DNA of 39,707 nucleotides from Trichomonas tenax (taxonomy: Eukaryota > Parabasalia > Trichomonadida > Trichomonadidae): contig JALKBU010000446.1 of the NCBI GenBank assembly GCA_023091735.1, positions 1-39,707 of the forward strand. The letters run 5' to 3'. The notes beneath the pieces are model-generated. The model ran no database searches. It was not told where the DNA came from and saw nothing but the letters and a program-made list of their open reading frames with translations. The stretch's first letter is position 1. Each line of letters starts with the position of its first letter. This document shows positions 1-6,497 of the stretch, in pieces. The translations under genes were made by a program, and so were the position numbers.

Positions 1-134
1 CAACATTGAGTTCAATCCATTTCAACCTATTGACACTTTTCCATTTTTCCCGCGCAAACACTTCACTTTCCTTTATTTTGACATGCTGACTTTACATGTC
101 AGAAAAGCACGTTGTTCTATTTTGTCCTAGTCCC
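1..134 (-). repeat. Repeat copy 1: promoter and start codon of a repeated gene, cut by the window edge
   Basis: This stretch matches 32845-32995 almost base for base, apart from an 18-bp motif duplication in the other copy and a few substitutions. On the minus strand it reads as an upstream region carrying two TGACAT-type motifs and ends in an ATG at positions 6-4 followed by a Leu codon. The other copy also begins Met-Leu and continues for 23 codons. The coding part of this copy therefore lies beyond the left edge and cannot be judged. Similarity between the copies ends near the GTCC-AGTCCC sequence at 134. The repeat is clear; the gene identity is unknown. Confidence 0.75.
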
Positions 135-797
135 TTTGTATGACAAGTTTTTGTTAATGAAAGTTATTATATAAACATTCTGCAACATTAAAACTATTGC
201 CTATATGTTTCAATATGAATACAGAATTATATGAAAAAGAATCAAAAAGAGATATCGATATTTTATAAAATATAAAATATAACGAATCGATGGTAAAAAT
301 GAAAATCATAGGATTTGTCATATAATGCATCTGCTATAATGTAGATTGGCAACAATTAAAGACAAAAATACGACTATATATTTTTTTGGGGTCTTTCGAA
401 AAATCCATTTTAAATCGAAAACCTCAATATGATTACATTTGTATGGCTGATTCATGATGATAAAAAGCTCCAAAGCGATAATTTTTGTTAAAAAAATTTT
501 CGAAAATAGCTGGAAATCATATATAGAATATAATTAGTCTATAATATTTTTCATCACCTATTCAAAAAAATTAATGTGTTATACTCTGTAACATATTTCA
601 TTTATTATTTCCGAAAATACGTTTTCTACTTTCTCAAAAAAATTTGTAAAGCTCACGATCCTATTTTTGAGACCACTATAAATAGGAGACATTTACCCTT
701 CTAGAAAAAGTGGACGATTTACATGTCAAAAATATTATGTAAATAACAAAAATTTGACAAGTAAAATTATTTATTCCAATTTATAAGTAAGTTTAAT
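135..797. other. AT-rich spacer, no gene seen
   Basis: No convincing coding sequence is visible in any frame. The stretch is AT-rich with many short homopolymer runs. A TATA-like CTATAAATAG sits near 676-685, and a TTTACATGTCAAAA motif near 718-731 matches the promoter-like motif found elsewhere in the window. Another TTGACAAGTAAAATT lies near 753-767. These may be remains of a promoter, but no intact gene starts next to them. Confidence 0.5.
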
Positions 798-1118
798 TTA
801 CTTCATTTTTTCCTTCCACATTTCTACTACCTCATCTGGAGCATGTGTGGAAATAAATTCTCTAATTTCCTTAATAATTTGTATCTCAACATCCGTTGGT
901 AAATAAAGATCGATAATAGTCTTCATCATAACATCGCTTATTTTATAAGCGATGTTAATAGTTTCTTTTGGTGTTTCTAATCCTAGCATAATTGAACTAG
1001 GATTATAGGCTAATGATCTTAACTTTTGTTCAATTTGAAAGCTAGCAGAGATAAGTGATTCATTGCTGAAGATATCTGCTGAGAATTGAGGTAATTGATT
1101 AATTGCTGAAGATTTCTG
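798..1118 (-). pseudogene. Remnant of an unknown gene, 106 open codons without a proper start
   Basis: The minus-strand frame is open from a TAG at 1119-1121 down to a stop at 798-800, but the first ATG is only at 989, leaving 63 residues. The codons upstream of that ATG still read as normal protein (for example SADIFSNESLISASFQIEQ), so the real gene probably began further upstream. That upstream part is made of 40-bp tandem repeats whose length is not a multiple of three, so each unit shifts the frame, and stops appear. The C-terminal part is helical and charged, with repeated VEIQIIKEIREF-type heptads. No family is recognised. A short functional 63-residue protein from 989 cannot be excluded. 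Confidence 0.5.
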
Positions 1119-1181
1119 CTAAGAATGGAAGTAATTGATTGAGTGGCTACATTATCTGTTGATTGTAGAGGTCATTGATTT
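1062..1181. repeat. Three tandem imperfect 40-bp repeats
   Basis: Unit A is 1062-1101 and unit B is 1102-1141. Both start ATTGCTGAAGAT and end GTAATTGATT and differ at only a handful of positions. Unit C (1142-1181) is a diverged copy that ends GTCATTGATTT. On the minus strand the units encode a recurring QLPQFSADIFSN-like peptide in different frames. The array lies inside the decayed gene at 798-1118 and extends upstream of it. Confidence 0.7.
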
Positions 1182-1244
1182 ATTAATGCTTGATCTCTCC
1201 TGGTTTTTAAGTGCTGTTCGTTAACTACATTAAGTATGGCCAAT

Positions 1245-1300
1245 CTGACACTTTACAAATGTCAGTTTTTCTAAAAAGGTGGAGGCCTCCTATATATAGG
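1245..1300. promoter_or_regulatory. Inverted TGACA pair and 10-bp palindrome with TATA-like run
   Basis: CTGACA at 1245-1250 and TGTCAG at 1260-1265 form a 6-bp inverted repeat with a 9-bp spacer. A perfect palindrome GGAGGCCTCC follows at 1281-1290 and runs straight into TATATATAGG. The cluster lies about 240 bp upstream of the small gene at 1537. The GC-rich palindrome stands out in this AT-rich DNA. Function is inferred only from position and symmetry. Confidence 0.35.
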
Positions 1301-1402
1301 CAAAGAGAGTCCATATTAAGCTCTATTCCAGTTCACTATCGCATATAATATCTCGAACATTTCTCCAATTAGCAATTTTATAGTGTCTATCAAAAAATAA
1401 CT

Positions 1403-1520
1403 GGGGAAGTACCATTATTCCAAGGGGTTTCAAAAATAAAGTAGGGAAATATTTGAAGGGGTTATCACAATATAAAAGGGGCATGTAATTATTTAGGGTT
1501 TACTCCTTTTTAAAAGGGGG
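1403..1520 (+). promoter_or_regulatory. Seven G-tracts at about 20-bp spacing upstream of the small gene
   Basis: Runs of 3-5 G occur at 1403, 1424, 1444, 1458, 1478, 1496 and 1516, all on the coding strand. Spacing is 21, 20, 14, 20, 18 and 20 bp, and the ATG at 1537 falls 21 bp after the last one. Most tracts sit in an AAGGGG or AAAGGGG context. G-tracts are otherwise rare here, so this is not background composition. It could be a protein-binding array, a quadruplex-prone leader, or a decayed 20-bp tandem repeat. Confidence 0.45.
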
Positions 1521-1536
1521 TTTAATTAAAAAAATT

Positions 1537-1836
1537 ATGGCTTTCGATTTCATACCATCTTTTGATCAGAAATGGGATACTCCAGCACCAGCTGAAAATT
1601 CTCCACAACAACTGCAGTTTGCACAGTCTACTCCGAAGCCTGTAATCGAAACTTTCGACGTTGATGATGCTTTTGCAAATTATAAACCATCATTCAAGAC
1701 AACTGTTACTAAACAAGAGATTAAGATGCCGGATCCTGTTCCTCCAGTCGAGAATTTGGAAGGTACTGTTGCTGCAGAAATTTTCGGAAAGTTTTGCAAA
1801 GAGAAATTCGGCTTTGATTTGAAGCTTTCCAACTAA
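1537..1836 (+). CDS. Small hypothetical protein, 99 residues
   Basis: This is an ATG-started frame of 99 codons with no introns. The protein is rich in Pro, Phe, Lys and Asp and begins MAFDFIPSFDQKW. The first 75 residues look disordered with several aromatic patches (FDVDDAFANYKPSF); the last 25 (AAEIFGKFCKEKFGFDLKL) should form an amphipathic helix. No signal peptide or membrane segment is present and no family is recognised. It is probably real because codon use is regular, it does not lie opposite another gene, and a patterned G-tract leader precedes it. Its neighbour on the right, the enolase-like gene, converges on it. Confidence 0.6.
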   Translation: MAFDFIPSFDQKWDTPAPAENSPQQLQFAQSTPKPVIETFDVDDAFANYKPSFKTTVTKQEIKMPDPVPPVENLEGTVAAEIFGKFCKEKFGFDLKLSN

Positions 1837-2051
1837 TTTCGGAAATTTACTGTTTGTTATTATTTACAAATCATAATGTCTTATATTTACCAATTATATT
1901 ATTAAACCTTTGTTTTATTGCACAAAATTCTCTTTTTGTTCAGCACAACTATAATCACAATAAAATTCCACTTAACTTTACACAATAAAGAACTTGGAAA
2001 ATAAATTAAAACAATAATTTACAAAATAGCAAAAATAATAATATAAAAGTC

Positions 2052-3503
2052 TTACTGCAACATAGAGCGGTCTCTGAGATATTCATATATCCTGAGCATA
2101 TGGTTGTACTTCGCTGTACCCTCAGATCCGATAATTCCACCACCCATGAAATATTCAGCCTGAATAGCAACTGTGAAATCAACAATAGTGGTATCGCAAG
2201 TCTCACCACTTCTTCTTCCGACAATGATTTGCTTTCCTTTCTGCTTAAACAATTTCGCTGTTTCTGCTGCTTCTGAGAGAGTTCCTGCTTGACCAGGCTG
2301 CAAAAGAATGGCGTCTGTCCACTTCTTCTTGAGGCCGCGGCGCGACTGCATAGCCTGGCTACCGTAGATATCGCCGCCAGAAACAATTGCGGCCTTCTGA
2401 ATGCCTTGCTGCAAATTATCCCATCCACCATGATCGAGATCACTTATACCATCATTTAGAATAGTGATTGATGGATGCTGAGCAAGAAGATCGAGATAGT
2501 ATTGGACTAACTGCTGAGTGTTCTTGTAAACGCCCTTCTCTACCTGATATAACTGCCTTTCTGTATCGTATAAATATGAAGCTGCGCAATCAATACCAAT
2601 TTGAATGTCTGTTCCTGGTACGAGGCCTGTTTCTGTGACGCATTTTTCTATTAAAGCAACTGCTGATGAGATGACTGATGAATTGCTGACAAATCCGCCA
2701 GCTTTGCCAACAGCAAAAACATCTTTATCGCCATATAACTTGTCTTGAATTCTATAGGCGATTTCTGTGCAAATACGAAGCTGCTCTATATATGAAAGTG
2801 ATGCCTTTGGCAGGATGAAGAGAGACTCGAAGAGGAGAGGTGACGTTGCATGCATACCACCCTGAATAACTGTAATTGCAGGCGTTGGAATGGAAAAGTG
2901 GTCTGCAGATTGCTGTGGGTAGATTGATTCGTACAAGTAAAGGAACAGCGGCTGCTCTCGTATGATTGCTGATGCTCTCGCAAGAGCAAAAGATGCCGCA
3001 CTCAATACATTAACAATACTTGATTTTCCATCCAAAACTTTTTTGATGATCATGTCGAATTGATCAATGGTAGTGAAATTCTTGCCCTGTAGTGCCGAAG
3101 AAATGAGCTCAACAAGCGTGCACGCGTTTCTGCTTCCTAATCCGAGGAATCTTGTTGTATTTGTATCAAGGTAAGGCTTCTGCTCCTGATTGAAAACAGA
3201 TGTACCTATTGGTGCATTCGAAACCGCAACCATAACGTTTCTTCCGAGCATATTTGCATATACTTCAACTTGAAGTGTAGGTCTTCCTGTAGAAAGAAGG
3301 ATTTCGTGTCCTTTCAGCTGAGTGATTGTCGGAGGTTGTGATTGTGAAGCAAATTTATTTGCTAAAACGCCATATGGATCATTTGGACGTTCGTGGACAA
3401 TTTGGCCGATAAATTCTTCGATTTTCTGCTCAATGGAGTGCTCTCTGATGTAATCTATGGCTCTGAGTGGTTTCGATGATTCAGGTGCCTCGCTCTTCGA
3501 CAT
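2052..3503 (-). CDS. Enolase-like protein, catalytically degenerate (ENO4-type pseudoenolase)
   Basis: The 483-residue protein has the enolase fold landmarks in order: an SNAPIG loop where enolase has SGASTG, PTPAITVIQGGMH, VGKAGGF, IGIDCAAS, VGRRSGETCDT and AKYNHMLRI. By motif alignment to yeast enolase, almost all active-site residues are changed: Ser39 to Pro, Glu168 to Ser, Glu211 to Ala, Glu295 to Leu, Asp320 to Gly, Lys345 to Gln, His373 to Arg and Lys396 to Met. The His159 and Asp246 equivalents and the SGE triplet remain. It therefore should not dehydrate 2-phosphoglycerate. It is longer than glycolytic enolase (about 430-440 residues) because of an N-terminal helix of about 60 residues, a layout like vertebrate ENO4, a sperm-flagellum protein. 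A structural role is inference. It is divergent from the gene at 3673. Confidence 0.85.
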   Translation of the reverse strand: MSKSEAPESSKPLRAIDYIREHSIEQKIEEFIGQIVHERPNDPYGVLANKFASQSQPPTITQLKGHEILLSTGRPTLQVEVYANMLGRNVMVAVSNAPIGTSVFNQEQKPYLDTNTTRFLGLGSRNACTLVELISSALQGKNFTTIDQFDMIIKKVLDGKSSIVNVLSAASFALARASAIIREQPLFLYLYESIYPQQSADHFSIPTPAITVIQGGMHATSPLLFESLFILPKASLSYIEQLRICTEIAYRIQDKLYGDKDVFAVGKAGGFVSNSSVISSAVALIEKCVTETGLVPGTDIQIGIDCAASYLYDTERQLYQVEKGVYKNTQQLVQYYLDLLAQHPSITILNDGISDLDHGGWDNLQQGIQKAAIVSGGDIYGSQAMQSRRGLKKKWTDAILLQPGQAGTLSEAAETAKLFKQKGKQIIVGRRSGETCDTTIVDFTVAIQAEYFMGGGIIGSEGTAKYNHMLRIYEYLRDRSMLQ

Positions 3504-3552
3504 GTGAAGTGAAAAATTTATAAAACGTTATTTTGATATTGCAATAATATTT

Positions 3553-3682
3553 CTACACGTCAAAAAATATTTTACTTGACAAAAACCAACATTATGCTAA
3601 ATATATATTTTACGTGACAAAATTCAAACTTTACATAACATATTTATATTTACACGACAATGTTGAAATTGTATGTCAAATT
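3553..3682. promoter_or_regulatory. Phased array of TTTAC-xx-GACAAAA motifs in a divergent promoter
   Basis: Motifs resembling TTTACxYGACAAAA occur with their TAC/TAT adenine at 3555, 3574, 3594 (weak), 3612, 3633, 3652 and 3673. Spacing is 19, 20, 18, 21, 19 and 21 bp. The best copies are TTTACTTGACAAAA (3571-3584) and TTTACGTGACAAAA (3609-3622). The array fills the gap between the enolase-like gene (minus) and the small gene at 3673 (plus), and the last unit overlaps the plus-strand ATG. It is probably a shared promoter region, or a decayed 20-bp tandem repeat that now serves as one. Confidence 0.5.
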
Positions 3683-4038
3683 TGATTATGCCTCTTGATT
3701 ATATATTGGAAATAACAATGATTACGAATGAAGAATTGGAGAAAATCGTCGACAAAATTGTTTCTGAAGTCTTCAATAGCGGAAAAAAAGATCCAGATGA
3801 CATTTGCGAGCAAATTAACAAAAAATTTGAACATTATATGCTAGTAAATACATTAATTTGCATAAATCACATGAAAAATCCAACCGAATATTCCCAGGAT
3901 GGAGTAGTGTACTCATATTACGAGAATGTAATTAAACCATTTCAAAAAATGTATCATTTAGCTGATACATTTTACCACATCAGGATATACCGAGGAGTAC
4001 ACATCGCTTCAGATCAAATTAAATCTAACACATGTTAA
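3673..4038 (+). CDS. Hypothetical protein, 121 residues
   Basis: This is an ATG-started open frame of 121 codons. From residue 16 on (MITNEELEKIVDKIV) it is a helical, charged protein with Ile/Leu/Val heptads and a YYENVIKPFQKMYHLADTFYHI segment. The first ATG (3673) overlaps the last unit of the upstream motif array; the third, at 3718, gives a 106-residue product whose first helix starts cleanly and is an equally plausible start. No membrane segment or known domain is seen. It converges with the LRR gene ending at 4126, with an 87-bp gap. Confidence 0.55.
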   Translation: MSNLIMPLDYILEITMITNEELEKIVDKIVSEVFNSGKKDPDDICEQINKKFEHYMLVNTLICINHMKNPTEYSQDGVVYSYYENVIKPFQKMYHLADTFYHIRIYRGVHIASDQIKSNTC

Positions 4039-4125
4039 ATTTTATAAATTTTATATATTTTATTATTTGATCATACAAAACTTTATTTTTTATAAAAGAA
4101 CTATAGTTGAAAAATTTATAATGTG

Positions 4126-6279
4126 TTATAACTTAATCGAATCGATTAAGTTATCTATTGAAAAGCTTTCATCCATCTTTTCTGCAATTGCGACAATTGG
4201 TTCAACATTCTTTCCGAGACATTCTTCGATAATGTTTGTGATGTCCGACGGTCTTTCTGCGAGAACAATGAAATCCTTTGACGAGTTGAGGTGAACAGGT
4301 ACACTTGGTGAACGGGCCATTGTTTTCTTTGCTTGGCCTGCACTAGAACTCAATATATCACTTTGGAAACCAACGCTCTTGATGAAGCGTTTTTCGAATT
4401 GCTCCTTTAGATCATTTGCTCGCTTGCGTTGCTCTGTGTAGTCTGCTGGTCTATCTGTACTCGAGAAGCACGCCTTGAAGTCATTTTCAGGGAATGATGT
4501 GTGCTTGATTCGACTACCAAGCAAATATTGGCAAAAAACAAAAAGAGATTCTAAAGAAGCACTTGAGCCATCGAAATACAGCTCATCGAGCTTTATGTCT
4601 GATTCCTGTAGTGATCTAAGTCCAGAAGATCCAATGGATTGGTTCGTAACATTTAAGCACTTCAGAGTCTTGATTTGTAAAGACTGAGTAACAATCACAT
4701 CGCTAATGATGTTTGTAACGCTCTCGTTCGCCAATGAAAGGTTGTTAATTTGAAGTTTACTCATTGCTTGGAAAAGGTCTGTAATCTGTTTGTTTGTTTG
4801 AATCGAATTATCTAATATAAGTTTGCGAAGACGAGGAAATGCTGATATGAATTGTGTAAAAAGCGAAATATTTGTTTCATTGAGTTTGTTATCCGAGAAA
4901 TTCAAGGATTCGATTGTCGGATATTTGTTCTGATCAGCGGACTTAAGGAACGAAGTAAACTCTGATTCTGGTATCTTCATCGATGATAGATCAAGAACTT
5001 TGATTGTCTGGCTCACGGAAAAAAGATTGAAGAGCGAAACGAGGAAAGGAGAAGTAAAGCGGCAATTGGAAAGCACAACATCTTGAAGAGATATGGCTGC
5101 CATTTGCAGTGGTGCTTCAACATTATTTCCGCTCAAATCAAGTGATCTGAGACCAATATCAAAAACCAGGAGTTTATCGAATAAATATGAACCATCAATT
5201 CCGCAGTTTTTAACAACAACTTTGTTCAAACACTGTTTCTCTAAGACCCACGATGTATTTGCAAGCTCTAGCACATTCGTTGCAAGGAAAAATGGTTTAT
5301 CGATGCTGTCGATTGTTATTTTGGAGAGATTGTGGAAGCACTCATTAAAGAAGATTGTCTGGAAGAAAGTTACCATATCTCCAGCGATGCATTTGATGAC
5401 TTCAATCACATTGATTTCTGCTTCGATATCCGGAATATGCTCGAAGAATCGAATGAAGCTCGCTGTCGTCAAGTTGCAGTTAATGAAGCTCCATATTTTA
5501 GGCTTAAATGCTCTCTTAGATGAAAAAATTTTCGGAATCATGACATCTGCTTCTGTGAAATCGACATTTTCGAATGTGATATGTTTAATGAACCTGTTAA
5601 CGCTGATTATTTTCATACCTTCTTTGAGGAATTCAGACAATTTCACATTCTTTAAGTGAATATGATCGATATCTTGCTCATAAGCTAAAGAAAGGATGAG
5701 CGGCTGTGTTGCAGAGCAATTGAGAAACTGCAAATTTATGAGAATTGTTTTAGAAATCGAGTTTTCGATGTATGTTAAAATGTGTTGATTATTTTTAGAA
5801 AATGTTGGCATTAAATGATAAATGCATGAGATTGTTCGATCAAAGAAAAGTGTGTCTAAAGGGAATGGGCGCATCGCTGTAGTCTCTGGCTGTGTTAAAT
5901 TCGAGATCGAAAAATTCAGCGGTAATAAATCAGTTGGGAACAAAGATTGTCGGATCATATAAATGTTCATCGCTATTTGGTACGATTTATCGGATCTGAT
6001 TCTGATTTGAATTGACTTACTACTGAAAGTCACATTTAAATTCGATAAAAATATATGTGAAAGGTCATAAAAACTTATGGAAGCAGAAACGCGTGATTGA
6101 AACGCGAAGCTTTTCTGATTTACAAGGAAAATTCCTGGAGATCCAATCACAAACAATCTTTTCTTCAAAGAATTGTTCCTCCCAACTTTCTGGACGTCTC
6201 CGCTCCAGTATATCTTTACCCTGTTGATAGAGAAAATAGGAATAACTTGTTCAAGAAACTCTTTATCTTTCGAAGTCAT
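4126..6279 (-). CDS. CARMIL-like leucine-rich-repeat protein
   Basis: The protein has 717 residues. Residues 1-125 look like a compact beta-rich PH-type domain (SINRVKIYWSGDV, KKRLFVIGSPGIFLV). From about residue 170 to 600 there are RNase-inhibitor-type LRRs, clearest at about 375-560 (LRSLDLSGNNVE, IESLNFSDNKLNE, LRKLILDN, LKCLNVTNQSIG). The last 120 residues are polar and Ser-rich. N-terminal PH plus long LRR is the order found in CARMIL (capping-protein and myosin-I linker) proteins, a common type in trichomonads. The usual capping-protein interaction motif is not obvious, so an actin role is inference. The start is preceded by AAAAGTGACA five bases before the ATG. Confidence 0.7.
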   Translation of the reverse strand: MTSKDKEFLEQVIPIFSINRVKIYWSGDVQKVGRNNSLKKRLFVIGSPGIFLVNQKSFAFQSRVSASISFYDLSHIFLSNLNVTFSSKSIQIRIRSDKSYQIAMNIYMIRQSLFPTDLLPLNFSISNLTQPETTAMRPFPLDTLFFDRTISCIYHLMPTFSKNNQHILTYIENSISKTILINLQFLNCSATQPLILSLAYEQDIDHIHLKNVKLSEFLKEGMKIISVNRFIKHITFENVDFTEADVMIPKIFSSKRAFKPKIWSFINCNLTTASFIRFFEHIPDIEAEINVIEVIKCIAGDMVTFFQTIFFNECFHNLSKITIDSIDKPFFLATNVLELANTSWVLEKQCLNKVVVKNCGIDGSYLFDKLLVFDIGLRSLDLSGNNVEAPLQMAAISLQDVVLSNCRFTSPFLVSLFNLFSVSQTIKVLDLSSMKIPESEFTSFLKSADQNKYPTIESLNFSDNKLNETNISLFTQFISAFPRLRKLILDNSIQTNKQITDLFQAMSKLQINNLSLANESVTNIISDVIVTQSLQIKTLKCLNVTNQSIGSSGLRSLQESDIKLDELYFDGSSASLESLFVFCQYLLGSRIKHTSFPENDFKACFSSTDRPADYTEQRKRANDLKEQFEKRFIKSVGFQSDILSSSAGQAKKTMARSPSVPVHLNSSKDFIVLAERPSDITNIIEECLGKNVEPIVAIAEKMDESFSIDNLIDSIKL

Positions 6280-6284
6280 CCTTT

Positions 6285-6325
6285 TGTCACTTTTATATTA
6301 TGTTACTTTTAGAAAAATATCACTT
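6285..6325 (-). promoter_or_regulatory. AAAAGTGACA motif cluster before the LRR gene
   Basis: Read on the coding strand, AAAAGTGATA, AAAAGTAACA and AAAAGTGACA follow one another with 16-17 bp spacing, the last ending five bases before the ATG at 6279. The same decamer sits next to the ATG of the channel gene at 13761 and the CAF1 gene at 21265. It is probably a core promoter or leader element. Confidence 0.5.
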
Positions 6326-6391
6326 TTATATTCATTAATCATTTACATTCCCATATAAAAGAGAAGCTAATAAGGACCTATATAATCATAT

Positions 6392-6497
6392 AAACTACAT
6401 TTTTTAATCTAGGTACTCCTCTCAATTTTTTCAAGGGGACTCCCTCAATATTGTGAGGAACACGCCCGTAGAGTACATAGATTAAAAAATGCAGTTT
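6392..6497 (+). mobile_element. Inverted-repeat element, copy 1 (MITE-like or structured RNA)
   Basis: The element is 106 bp, with 20-bp terminal inverted repeats (left AAACTACATTTTTTAATCTA; the right end is its reverse complement with one mismatch). Inside these, GTACTC (6413-6418) can pair with GAGTAC (6471-6476), CCTCA with TGAGG around ATATTG, and CCTC with GGGG. A second copy at 31548-31652 in the same orientation is nearly identical, including the interior AACACGCCCGTAGAGT. There is no open reading frame. Copy 1 overlaps the stop codon of the gene at 6496-9894. Clear target-site duplications are not visible. It may be a short non-autonomous transposon or a dispersed RNA gene. Confidence 0.65.

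Noticed and set aside
2006..2443. 145-codon minus frame overlapping the enolase-like gene
   Set aside because: Same-strand shadow in another frame of the well-supported enolase-like protein.
5093..5659. 188-codon plus frame opposite the LRR gene
   Set aside because: Shadow of the LRR coding strand; the minus frame has clear LRR motifs over the same bases.
6392..6497. Known small self-cleaving ribozyme (hammerhead, twister, pistol, HDV types)
   Set aside because: None of the conserved cores I know could be fitted to the interior; kept as an unclassified element.
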